Part shown: piece after piece, positions 12,411 to 20,402 of the stretch
How positions within the stretch are numbered: position 1 is the first letter of the stretch
How the letters are laid out: every line of letters begins with the position of its first letter
NCBI RefSeq assembly: GCF_002260525.1
Contig: NZ_MRYI01000015.1
Coordinates: 62,001 to 126,000 of the forward strand
Origin: Hahella sp. CCB-MM4
Lineage (GTDB): Bacteria > Pseudomonadota > Gammaproteobacteria > Pseudomonadales > Oleiphilaceae
Direction: 5' to 3'
Length of the DNA stretch: 64,000 nucleotides
Notes under the pieces: model-generated
What the model saw: the letters and a program-made list of their open reading frames with translations, nothing else
Database searches by the model: none
What the model was told of the DNA's origin: nothing
Translations under genes and position numbers: made by a program

Positions 12411-12439
12411 AACATGGATAAATTTGTTTCGTTTGTCAA
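12411..12439 (-). promoter_or_regulatory. Candidate sigma-70 promoter of fadBA
   Basis: On the minus strand a perfect -35 box TTGACA (12434-12439) is followed after 17 bases by a weak -10 box CATGTT (12411-12416). This places the transcription start near 12404, directly next to the candidate PsrA operator. Confidence 0.5.
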
Positions 12440-12623
12440 TTTTTTCTGATGAATCATATGAAAATAATTGCAATACCCCGTGTTTTTTCCGAACTGGATT
12501 TCGCGCCTTTAATTTTATTTTTCATAGGGTTGCAGAATACTCTTAAAACCCTCCGAAACTTAAAACGTGAATATGGTTCCCATTTTTGCCCTGATTCTCT
12601 ATGATGAATTCCGCCTAGACTCT

Positions 12624-12652
12624 TTGACCGATGACGATTTTAGGCCTATTTT
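12624..12652 (+). promoter_or_regulatory. Candidate promoter of the periplasmic helical protein gene
   Basis: TTGACC (12624-12629), 17 bases, TATTTT (12647-12652). This would give a leader of about 200 bases ahead of the gene at 12858. Confidence 0.4.
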
Positions 12653-12857
12653 TCTTTTATAAACCGACGCTTGCGTTCACTTCACACCATTACGGTCTGT
12701 GACATTTCTGCTTCATCGCTGCTTCGCCATACAGCCAATGACAGCGTTAAGCCGACTTCGTCAACAGCCCCAAGTCGAAGTATCCGGCATCACAAATAAA
12801 ACAACAGATCTGGAGTAGTCCCGGCTTCACCGGGATAGATTACGGGAGAGCGGATTT

Positions 12858-13682
12858 ATGGATTATTCGGTGCACGACCGATACCTGAAGGTTGTCGGGC
12901 TCTTTCTGAGCCTGATGGTTATCGCCCCTTTATCACAGGCACTGACCAAAGAAGAAACAAAGCCAATTCTGGCCTATTTTCATAATGTACAAATACACGC
13001 CTATCAGGCAATAAACTCATACTACAATTTCAGCCTGAACCCGGGAGACAAAGAGCTGCACAGCCAGATCCTGACTGAAATGAGCAGCCTGGAGAGCACA
13101 CTTTCTGCCTTGGAATCGAGTCCCGGTATAGTAGATATTCAAGGCGAACTCGCTGACATCAATGAGCAGTGGGTAAAGTACAGGGACTTGCTGAACACCA
13201 ACATTGACGACGCCATCAAGCTTGGTTATCCGGACCTGCGCCTGCTTGCGGATATGGCGCAATCCAATATAGATGTCGTTGGAGCTGTGGAAAGAGCCTA
13301 CGAACGTGCCCAGGATGTTTCCGGCTTCAAACCGACCAATATTGTTGCCACATTGAGAGACAGCAAATTGCTGCTTGCCAGTATGATGACCAAGTATTCA
13401 GCCAGAAGCGCTTCGACGGTTTCCCAAATATTCCAGGGGGCCAAAACAGAAGAAGCAATGGATGTACAGGCAGAACATTTTGATAAACGTCTGGCAGAGC
13501 TGATGAAAACAGAGCTTAACAAGGGCGACTCAGCCAAAGTTCTGGACTCCATCTCCACCAAATGGAACTTTATCCGAAATTCTTATAAAAACTACAACGA
13601 AAACAATGTGTCATATGTGGTGAACTTGTATTCCTACCGCATCATCGACGCACTGGACGATTTGCTGAAACAGAACTCCTAA
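12858..13682 (+). CDS. Exported helical protein of unknown function
   Basis: A 274-residue protein not recognised as a member of a named family. Residues 8-28 form a signal peptide with a likely cleavage after SQA (YLKVVGLFLSLMV...APLSQA), so the mature part should be periplasmic. The mature chain is nearly all alpha-helical and rich in Leu, Ser, Asn and Lys, with no cysteine or obvious catalytic motif. This resembles the helical-bundle sensor domains found in chemoreceptors and histidine kinases, but there is no output domain. The ATG at 12858 follows a GGGAGAGCGG ribosome binding site. It converges on the next gene. Confidence 0.75.
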   Translation: MDYSVHDRYLKVVGLFLSLMVIAPLSQALTKEETKPILAYFHNVQIHAYQAINSYYNFSLNPGDKELHSQILTEMSSLESTLSALESSPGIVDIQGELADINEQWVKYRDLLNTNIDDAIKLGYPDLRLLADMAQSNIDVVGAVERAYERAQDVSGFKPTNIVATLRDSKLLLASMMTKYSARSASTVSQIFQGAKTEEAMDVQAEHFDKRLAELMKTELNKGDSAKVLDSISTKWNFIRNSYKNYNENNVSYVVNLYSYRIIDALDDLLKQNS

Positions 13683-13711
13683 CCCCTTTCCATTCCAGCT
13701 TTACCCCATGC

Positions 13712-13733
13712 GGAAGGTCGAATCAGGCCTTCC
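13712..13733. other. Hairpin at a convergent junction with the stop codon in its loop
   Basis: GGAAGG and CCTTCC pair around a 10-base loop that contains the stop codon (13723-13725) of the leftward gene. There is no U-tract on either strand, so it is not a standard intrinsic terminator. Confidence 0.45.
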
Positions 13734-14172
13734 CCTCGGCCAATGAGCCCAATTCATTCAGCATCAGCTCAACCTGATCAGGGGTACCCCGTTCATCCCA
13801 CAGAAAACCTACTTCACTGCTCGACAATAATACGGCAACAAGCCCTGCATCCACGGGAAGCCCACTCAAATCAAAGTCACCCCGACCCTCACCGGCACAA
13901 ACCCAGCTCTCATCTTTCCTGACCCAAATCTGCCTACCTCCCAGACCCGGAAACTTACCCAACCGGAAATAGTAATAGGTCGCATTTTCCGACTCTGCCT
14001 CCAGCGAGGAATGAAGCTCATTCAATGCCTGTTTCTTTACCCTGAAGCCCCTACTATAGGCAACCTGCCTTAGCTTCATACGTCGACGCTCCGCCGGACT
14101 CGGGAGTATCCAGAATATGGAACCGACAACAAAGCCGACAACAGCCAATACAATAATTAACGGCGTACTCAC
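13723..14172 (-). CDS. Conserved hypothetical membrane-anchored protein
   Basis: About 149 residues. The N-terminus is one hydrophobic helix (STPLIIVLAVVGFVVGSIFW) followed by a basic stretch (ERRRMKLRQ), so the soluble part is probably cytoplasmic. The rest is a small alpha/beta domain with no motif I can name. I placed the start at the GTG at 14172, because AAGGAG lies 6 bases before it; the longer frame begins with a TTG inside that ribosome binding site region. Similar short proteins occur near uup and universal-stress genes in pseudomonads. No function is assigned. Confidence 0.72.
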   Translation of the reverse strand: MSTPLIIVLAVVGFVVGSIFWILPSPAERRRMKLRQVAYSRGFRVKKQALNELHSSLEAESENATYYYFRLGKFPGLGGRQIWVRKDESWVCAGEGRGDFDLSGLPVDAGLVAVLLSSSEVGFLWDERGTPDQVELMLNELGSLAEGKA

Positions 14173-14331
14173 ACGGAACTCCTTCAAATGGCGGGATCAT
14201 ACTTCAATACGTTATTTTATCCTATGATATAGAGAACGCATCGAGGCAATTATTTGCCTCAGATCACAACAAGCAAGACCAGAAAGTCGGACACTCTACT
14301 GACAAACATCATCTGCGAAGGAGGTTTAACC

Positions 14332-14760
14332 ATGTATAGCCATATCCTTGTGGCACTGGATCTGGGCAAGGAAACCGAGACGGTTCTGAACAAAGCAATA
14401 GCACTGCAAAAAGCATCATCCGCCAAGCTCAGCCTGGTGCACATCATTGAACCTATAAGCTATGCCTACGGCGGCGATATACCAATGGACCTTGGCGAAA
14501 TACAGCAACAGCTCGAAGAGCGCAGCTCTAACAAGCTGAAAGAGTTGAAAAACAGCCATCAGTTAAATGACGCAGAATGCACCGTCCTGGTTGGCAGACC
14601 AGAAAGCGAAATTCATCGCTATGCAGAAGAACAGAACGCAGACCTGATTGTCGTGGGAAGTCATGGTCGTCATGGACTTCAACTGCTATTGGGCTCCACT
14701 GCCAACGGCGTGCTTCACGGCGCAAAATGCGACGTTCTTGCGGTCAGAGTGCAGCAGTAG
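14332..14760 (+). CDS. Universal stress protein, UspA family
   Basis: A single-domain Usp of 142 residues. The N-terminus YSHILVALDLGKETE contains the family Asp that contacts nucleotide. The C-terminal ATP-binding signature is complete: LIVVGSHGRHG, LLLGSTANGVL and CDVLAVR. This indicates the ATP-binding (UspFG/MJ0577) type rather than the non-binding UspA type. The ATG at 14332 follows a strong GAAGGAGG ribosome binding site; the reading frame extends upstream without a credible start. Such proteins are induced in stationary phase and stress and act in the cytoplasm. It is a single gene with no operon partner. Confidence 0.92.
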   Translation: MYSHILVALDLGKETETVLNKAIALQKASSAKLSLVHIIEPISYAYGGDIPMDLGEIQQQLEERSSNKLKELKNSHQLNDAECTVLVGRPESEIHRYAEEQNADLIVVGSHGRHGLQLLLGSTANGVLHGAKCDVLAVRVQQ

Positions 14761-14803
14761 CCAATAAATCGACAGTGAGCTGGAAGCCTAGCCCTGATCT
14801 TCC

Positions 14804-14876
14804 AGCTTTCACTTGCCCTCGAGCTTTCATCTGTCCTCTAGCCTTCACTTACATTCCAGCGCTCAACTTGCCCATC
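14804..14876. repeat. Degenerate 18-base tandem repeat, four copies
   Basis: Consecutive units start at 14804, 14822, 14840 and 14858, with a consensus near AGCTTTCACTTGCCCTC; the last copy is 19 bases long. They fill the gap between the stress protein gene and the leftward Cys-cluster gene. An open frame runs through them, but it lacks a ribosome binding site and family features. Confidence 0.7.
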
Positions 14877-14932
14877 GGCTTCAATCATTGAGTTTACTGT
14901 TTTGATAGATCCGGCCACGTACGTCTGACCCG

Positions 14933-15625
14933 CTAGAGCGGTGTATTCCACTCCCCCGCCTCAAAACTTTGACGCAGCTTTTGTAGTTGGCTTTCCAGAG
15001 AAAAAGTCACACTGGATGCCAGAGAAAAAAAGCTTAACAACGCCTTTAGATTGGAATCTCCCTCACAAGCGCCATGTATGCGCTGCCATAGCGCCTGATT
15101 CACCAATTGCAGACGCCGGTTTCGTTCCACCAGCCCCTTCAGATCCCAATCAGGCGGCTCCCTATCGTCCCGCATTTTAAAATACTGCTGAACCAGATAG
15201 ATGGACACCGAACGCAGAATAAACTCTTCGTTCGTAGCAAAAGGCATGTGGTGCATGGCCATGGGGCGCAACTCACTAAGGATCGGACATTCACTGGTGG
15301 CCAGTATCAACCCCATCAGAGACCTTAGCGCTTCCTCTAGCCCGGTACGTTTCTGATAATTACGCTCCCTGGTAGATACAGTCACTTCCACTTTCTGAAA
15401 CGCAGGCTCCTTCCTGAATGTATCTACCAGCGCCTGTATATCAATTGCCGCAGGGCAATATTGATATTCAGACGCCTTAAGAGGGCAATTACTACATTGG
15501 CAGTGCTTCAACTCAGCCCAATCGGCGGCAGCTTTGTTGGTTGGCGGCAGACTCTCGCGATCTGTTTCCACCACATGATCAATTAAGCGGCCGTCTTCAA
15601 GACGGAAATCATAACGAACCCGCAT
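14933..15625 (-). CDS. Conserved hypothetical protein with an N-terminal cysteine cluster
   Basis: A 230-residue cytoplasmic protein. Residues 1-18 form a beta-hairpin-like start (RVRYDFRLEDGRLIDHVVET). A compact cysteine cluster follows near residues 42-57 (HCQCSNCPLK, then YQYCPAA), a likely zinc or iron-sulfur binding knuckle of four cysteines. The remainder is mostly helical with conserved-looking blocks (CPILSELRPMAMHHMPFA). It resembles the uncharacterised family I know as DUF6901, but this is from memory. It lies 107 bases behind uup in the same direction and could be co-transcribed. No function can be given. Confidence 0.75.
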   Translation of the reverse strand: MRVRYDFRLEDGRLIDHVVETDRESLPPTNKAAADWAELKHCQCSNCPLKASEYQYCPAAIDIQALVDTFRKEPAFQKVEVTVSTRERNYQKRTGLEEALRSLMGLILATSECPILSELRPMAMHHMPFATNEEFILRSVSIYLVQQYFKMRDDREPPDWDLKGLVERNRRLQLVNQALWQRIHGACEGDSNLKALLSFFSLASSVTFSLESQLQKLRQSFEAGEWNTPL

Positions 15626-15732
15626 CTGTATATGTTACTCCAGTCGTGTTTTCTAATTTGTTATTATCGAGATCTAAATTCCATACAGTTAAGTTTAGCT
15701 TCCATCGCCAATCATTCGTTAAAAATTATTGA

Positions 15733-17667
15733 CTACCCCTGCATATCTTCAAGCTCAAGCCAGCGCTCCATCAGTTGCTCAAGCTCCTTCTCCCTGCTCT
15801 CCAGTAGAGCCAGTTTTTCAGCCACCAACTCATGGGACTGCTCATAAAATTCCGGCGCAGAAACCTCTTCCTGCAACACCGCCAGAGCGTTTTCCAACTC
15901 CTCAACCTGGGAGGGCAATTCGTCCAGTTCCCGCTGATGTTTGTAGCTCAACTTTTTCTTTTGCCCGGAAACGGCTCCTTTTACTTCAGCAGAATCCCCT
16001 GGAGTTTTCTTCGCATCTGCCTTGGCTGTCTTGCCCTTGGAAGCTGCGTCCTTAGACACCTTCTCCTGGGAGAACGACGACTCTTCAGGGCGCTGAAGCA
16101 GCCAGTCACTATAGCCGCCGGCATATTCAACAACTTTTCCCTGCCCCTCAAATACCAGAGAACTGGTCACGACATTATCGATAAACGTACGATCGTGAGA
16201 CACCAGGATAATTGACCCCTGAAAACTGCCCAGCAGCTCTTCCAGCAAATCAAGGGTATCCATATCCAGGTCATTGGTAGGTTCGTCCAACACCAGAATG
16301 TTGGCAGGCTGGGTAAACAGCTTGGCCAATAACAAACGATTAACTTCACCACCTGACAGTGCCTTTGCAGGCGTTCGCAATCGTTCGGGTGGAAACAGAA
16401 AATCCCTGAGGTAACCGGCGACATGAACCTCCCGATCATTCAGGGAAATAAAGTCTTTGCCTTTGGCAACGTTATCCCAAACGGTGGCCTCCAGATCAAT
16501 CTGGCTACGCATCTGGTCGAAATAGGCAACCTGCTGCTTGGTTCCCCGCTTAATCTTGCCTTCATCAGCCTCAAGCTCACCCAACACCAGCTTGATAAAC
16601 GTTGATTTACCACACCCATTGGGCCCTATCAGCCCTACCCGGTCCTGACGCAACATTGTCCAGGTAAGGTTATCGATAATTTTCTTGCTGCCGTAACTGA
16701 AGCTGACGTTGGCAAAATCCGCGATAATCTTGCCGGAAGACTGATCTTCCCCGATCCGTAGATTGACCTGTCCGACTCGCTCCCGCCGCTGCTTGCGTTC
16801 TTCCCTCAAAGATTTCAGCGCTCTGACGCGACCTTCATTACGTGTCCGCCGGGCTTTGATACCCTGACGGATCCAGACCTCTTCTTCCGCCAGCTTTTTA
16901 TCAAAACGCTCCCACTCTTTTTCCTCGGCAGCCAACTGCTGCTCTTTCTTTTCAAGGTAAGCTTCATAGGGGGCCGGCCATGAACTCAGCTTTCCGCGGT
17001 CCAGCTCTATAATTCGAGTCGCAATCCGGTCAATGAACATGCGGTCGTGGGATATAAACAGCACCCCACCCCGAAATTGCAATAATTCATCTTCTAACCA
17101 TTGGATCATCTCGATATCCAAATGGTTGGTAGGCTCATCCAACAGCAAGAGATTAGGATCCTGCACCAGAGCCCGAGCCAGAAACACACGACGCTTCCAA
17201 CCACCGGACAATTCTCCCATGGTTGTATCCTGCGGAATATGCAGACGCTGAAGAGCAGATTCCACTTTTTGCCGCAAAAGCCATCCGTCGTTGGCCTCGA
17301 TCTTGTGCTGCAGACGCTCAAGCTTTTCCAGATCCGCCTCTTCACCTGCGTGAATCAGCTTTTCATACTCTTTTAACCAGTCACCCACTTCACCGAGACC
17401 ATCGGCCACCACATCAAACACGGTCTCAGCATCTTCGGAAGGTACTTCCTGAGGTAAGTATGCGACCTTCAACCCTGTCGCCCGCATCACCTCGCCTTCA
17501 TCAGGCTGCAACATACCGCTGATGACTTTTAAAAGCGTTGATTTACCGGCTCCGTTTCTGCCAATCAACGATATCCGCTCCTGCGGCTCAATGACCAGCT
17601 CCGCCTTATCGAGCAGCGGAGCCAGCCCAAACGCCAGAGAAGCCTCTTTAATTCTGAGTAACGACAT
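15733..17667 (-). CDS. uup: ABC-F ATPase Uup
   Basis: Tandem ATP-binding-cassette protein of 644 residues without membrane segments. Each half has a Walker A (GRNGAGKST near residue 38; GPNGCGKST near 350), an LSGG signature and a Walker B (LLLLDEPTNHLD; LVLDEPTNDLD). The inter-domain linker is highly charged, and a C-terminal coiled coil (residues 570-640) follows a Lys/Ala-rich spacer; this coiled coil distinguishes Uup from EttA and YheS. ABC-F proteins act on ribosomes; Uup also affects transposon excision and replication. It lies 30 bases behind the MOSC gene, likely one transcript. Confidence 0.94.
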   Translation of the reverse strand: MSLLRIKEASLAFGLAPLLDKAELVIEPQERISLIGRNGAGKSTLLKVISGMLQPDEGEVMRATGLKVAYLPQEVPSEDAETVFDVVADGLGEVGDWLKEYEKLIHAGEEADLEKLERLQHKIEANDGWLLRQKVESALQRLHIPQDTTMGELSGGWKRRVFLARALVQDPNLLLLDEPTNHLDIEMIQWLEDELLQFRGGVLFISHDRMFIDRIATRIIELDRGKLSSWPAPYEAYLEKKEQQLAAEEKEWERFDKKLAEEEVWIRQGIKARRTRNEGRVRALKSLREERKQRRERVGQVNLRIGEDQSSGKIIADFANVSFSYGSKKIIDNLTWTMLRQDRVGLIGPNGCGKSTFIKLVLGELEADEGKIKRGTKQQVAYFDQMRSQIDLEATVWDNVAKGKDFISLNDREVHVAGYLRDFLFPPERLRTPAKALSGGEVNRLLLAKLFTQPANILVLDEPTNDLDMDTLDLLEELLGSFQGSIILVSHDRTFIDNVVTSSLVFEGQGKVVEYAGGYSDWLLQRPEESSFSQEKVSKDAASKGKTAKADAKKTPGDSAEVKGAVSGQKKKLSYKHQRELDELPSQVEELENALAVLQEEVSAPEFYEQSHELVAEKLALLESREKELEQLMERWLELEDMQG

Positions 17668-17697
17668 ATATTAGAACTTCAAAAAGATATACAGAAT

Positions 17698-18495
17698 TCA
17701 GCCAATGATTTCGACTGAATCACCTACTTTGATAACACCATGATTGAGCTGAACAAGGTTCTGTCCGAAAATTACGCCAAGCTCTTTCCGGCGATAGCCA
17801 GCCAACGTTCGAAGAGGCTCTTTCCCCTTTTCAGCCGTCATTGGATCCACCGTAGTGAAAACGCACCGGCTACATGGCTTAACCGCCCGGAATTCCACTT
17901 CTCCAATCCTGAGATGATTCCAATCATCCTCTTCCCAGGGAGAGGTTCCATTGACCACGATATTAGGCCTGAACCGCTTCATCACAATACTTTCTTCCAG
18001 CCGCCCGTTCAATTCTGCCAGGGACGACTCGTTAGTCACCAACACCGGATAACCATCAGAGAATGCGACTCGCTGATCTGCCGCATAGTATTCGCGATCC
18101 ACCTGACGAAAACTGTCCTCCGGCATATGCACCAGCTTCAATTCCTGCCCGAGCAACCTGCTCAGCCAATCATTGATCTCTGACGAAGCCACAGCCGCAA
18201 CCATCTTGTCTCTCCAGACCTCAACTTCGATACGCTGTGCATCTTCGGGGATTGTTGCCATGATTGAGTCACCTTTCGGGCTCGTAATCGATATTCCCTC
18301 AGGATGAATTTGCGTTTTAAGCAATACCATTTGGGGAAATTTTCTTCCCGTGACGAACTTACCGGCTGCATCTACCAGCATGTAACGACGATCCCCTTCC
18401 GGCCCCCACTCGGATATTCTCAGTTGATCCACTGAGACTCCGGCACAGGATTTTACGGGATATAAGTTCAATTCGGTAACGTGTAGCGACGTCAT
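17698..18495 (-). CDS. MOSC domain protein, YcbX type
   Basis: A 265-residue protein with an N-terminal MOSC beta-barrel domain (LNLYPVKSCAG...GDRRYMLVD) and a C-terminal MOSC domain carrying the conserved Cys in AVKPCSRCVFTTVDP. In the family this Cys binds molybdenum cofactor sulfur. E. coli YcbX, the closest named relative, uses molybdenum cofactor to reduce N-hydroxylated compounds, but has an extra C-terminal ferredoxin domain that is absent here. An electron donor must therefore be a separate protein. An AAGGAG ribosome binding site precedes the ATG. It is upstream of uup in the same direction. Confidence 0.88.
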   Translation of the reverse strand: MTSLHVTELNLYPVKSCAGVSVDQLRISEWGPEGDRRYMLVDAAGKFVTGRKFPQMVLLKTQIHPEGISITSPKGDSIMATIPEDAQRIEVEVWRDKMVAAVASSEINDWLSRLLGQELKLVHMPEDSFRQVDREYYAADQRVAFSDGYPVLVTNESSLAELNGRLEESIVMKRFRPNIVVNGTSPWEEDDWNHLRIGEVEFRAVKPCSRCVFTTVDPMTAEKGKEPLRTLAGYRRKELGVIFGQNLVQLNHGVIKVGDSVEIIG

Positions 18496-18640
18496 GCGGG
18501 ACTCCTTGCTTCAATCAGATGTGCAGTCTAAGCAGGGATGCACGACAGGACAATAGCGAAAGCAACTTAGTATGACTTTATCAGGCCAGGAACTGGAGCA
18601 ACGAAAATTTCGACTTACAGACAATCTCTGAAAGATCGCC

Positions 18641-19567
18641 TCAATCAAACTCCTTCAAGCGGGTTTCCACCACTCTGGCCAATTCATCCGGCTGGAATTT
18701 AGACAAGAAAGCATTGCACCCCACTTTTTCTACCATCGCTTTGTTAAAGTCACCACTTAAAGAGGTGTGCAGCACCACATACAAATCCTTCAACCTCGGA
18801 TCATTGCGAATTTCCGTGGTTAAACGGTAGCCGTCCATTGCAGGCATTTCGGCATCGGTTATAACCATCAACAGCTTTTCCGGCACATTAAGGCCACTAT
18901 CGGCCCAACTCTTGAGCAGGTTGTATGCCTCCAGACCATTTTTGGCAGTGGTTACCTTAATACCCAACTGAGACAAAGTACCAATCGCCTGCCCGATAGC
19001 TACCGGGGAGTCATCAACCAACAGAATTTCCTTACCTTGCGCCACTTCCACCAAATCCGAGGTCAAAACCTCGGAAGAAACCTGGATATTGTAGGGTTTA
19101 ATATCCGCAAGAACCCGCTCCACATCGATAATCTCAACGATCTGATCGTTGTAATAGGTGATCGCAGTCACGTAGTGTGAGCGCCCGGCTCCCTGGGGCG
19201 GCGGCAGAATCTGTTCCCAGGTCATATTGACAATCCGATCGACGCTGCCGACCAAAAAGGCCTGCACCGTCCGATTATATTCCGTAACGATAATGGTTGA
19301 GTTTTCACTGACCTCAAGCGGCTTCAGTCCAATCGCCTGAGCCAGGTTGATAACCGGCACAGTGACATTCCGAATATGACTCACCCCCACCACCACCGGA
19401 TGACGGTGAGGCATTCGGGTGAGATTAGGCAGACGCAACACTTCCTGAATTTTAAATACATTGATCGCAAATATCTGGCGAACACCAAACTTGAATAACA
19501 ACAGCTCAAGCCGGTTCTCCCCCACCAGCTTGGTCCGCTGATCGACTGTTTCCAGCACCTTAGACAT
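18641..19567 (-). CDS. cheV: Chemotaxis coupling protein CheV
   Basis: A 308-residue fusion of a CheW-like domain (residues 15-155; MPHRHPVVVGVSHIRNVTVPVINL) and a response-regulator receiver (residues 178-306). The receiver has the acidic pair Asp185-Asp186, the phosphorylation site Asp238 in VITDAEMPAMDG, and the conserved Lys in FLSKFQP. CheV couples chemoreceptors to CheA and adapts by phosphorylation. It stands alone, with no che or flagellar gene in the window. Alternative assignment as a generic CheW-REC scaffold would not change the role much. Confidence 0.92.
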   Translation of the reverse strand: MSKVLETVDQRTKLVGENRLELLLFKFGVRQIFAINVFKIQEVLRLPNLTRMPHRHPVVVGVSHIRNVTVPVINLAQAIGLKPLEVSENSTIIVTEYNRTVQAFLVGSVDRIVNMTWEQILPPPQGAGRSHYVTAITYYNDQIVEIIDVERVLADIKPYNIQVSSEVLTSDLVEVAQGKEILLVDDSPVAIGQAIGTLSQLGIKVTTAKNGLEAYNLLKSWADSGLNVPEKLLMVITDAEMPAMDGYRLTTEIRNDPRLKDLYVVLHTSLSGDFNKAMVEKVGCNAFLSKFQPDELARVVETRLKEFD

Positions 19568-19640
19568 TCGCTACCTCAAGTATTTGTATCTGATACTTTA
19601 TCTAGTTTAGACGATTACCGGTATTCTTCCTCCCTTCCCC

Positions 19641-20171
19641 AGGCGCAATGCACACCCAATAAAAAGAGGGGTTGCCTCGAAGAAGGCTCTGAATTCAAAA
19701 CAATATGGGAGAAATTTGGAGCGGGAAACGTGACTCGTACCGGCCGGCACCCCGGGCACGACCCCAACCAGTAGAAAGAGGGTCGCCTCGAAGAAGACAC
19801 TGAATTCAAAAACAATATGAGAGAAAATTTGGAGCGGGAAACGAGACTCGTACCGGCCGGCGCCCCGGGCGCGATCCCAACCCAATAAAAAGCGGGGTCG
19901 CCTCAACGAAGGCACCGAACTTATAAACAATATGGGAGAAAATTTGGAGCGGGAAACGAGACTCGAACCGGCCGGCGCCCCGGGCGCGATCCCAACCAAT
20001 AAAAAGAGGGGTCGCCTCGACAAAGGCACAGGATTCAAAAACACTAAGAAAGAAAATTGGAGCGGGAAACGAGACTCGAACCGGCCGGCGTCCCGGGCGC
20101 GATCCCAACCATATAAAAAGAGGGGTCGCCTCGACAAAGGCACAGGATTCAAAAACACTAAGAAAGAAAAT
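19641..20171 (-). repeat. Tandem array of ~114-base repeats derived from the 3' part of tRNA-Gly
   Basis: Four full units (20057-20170, 19944-20056, 19829-19943, 19716-19828; 113-115 bases) and a truncated fifth (19641-19715) follow the tRNA gene in its direction of transcription. Each full unit ends with the last 24 bases of tRNA-Gly (T-loop, acceptor strand and CCA). It also carries GGTTGGGATCGCG, matching the 3' anticodon stem and variable region, but a GC-rich insert (CCCGGGGCGCCGGCC) separates the two, so no tRNA can fold. The two units nearest the tRNA differ by one substitution and one indel, while the distal ones have diverged. A weak GCCT/AGGC hairpin with a CTCTTTTT tail recurs in each unit. 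Confidence 0.93.
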
Positions 20172-20247
<76 letters not shown>

Positions 20248-20319
20248 TTAAGGAAACTCTAACCACTCAAATCAAGCAGTTAGATATGTTTTCGATACGA
20301 TCTCCGAAAACGAGGGCGC

Positions 20320-20348
20320 ATTATAATGACTCTTTTGAGGTCGCGCAA
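20320..20348 (-). promoter_or_regulatory. Promoter of tRNA-Gly with GC-rich discriminator
   Basis: On the minus strand: TTGCGC (20343-20348), 17 bases, perfect TATAAT (20320-20325), then GCGCCCTC. A GC-rich discriminator of this kind is typical of ppGpp-controlled stable-RNA promoters. The transcript would start about 65 bases before the mature tRNA. Confidence 0.85.
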
Positions 20349-20402
20349 GCGTCCACTGAAAATTTTTTATAGATTGGCAAAAAGTCCTGTCGCCTCAGCC
20401 AT

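Larger units (their letters stand above)
12250..12857. other. Divergent non-coding region between fadB and the periplasmic protein gene
   Basis: About 600 bases with no believable gene. The left third holds the fadBA promoter and a candidate PsrA-type operator (annotated separately). The middle has a plausible rightward promoter at 12624-12652. A TCCCGG-CTTCA-CCGGGA stem-loop at 12819-12835 ends about 8 bases before the GGGAGAG ribosome binding site of the next gene and may affect its translation. The rest is AT-rich and shows nothing I recognise. Confidence 0.6.

Noticed and set aside
14577-14891. A 104-codon open frame overlapping the end of the universal stress gene and the 18-base repeats.
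   Set aside because: Mostly an out-of-frame overlap with the stress protein and then repeat translation; no start signal.
19641-20171. CRISPR array.
   Set aside because: Whole ~114-base units are repeated with no unique spacers and no cas genes nearby.
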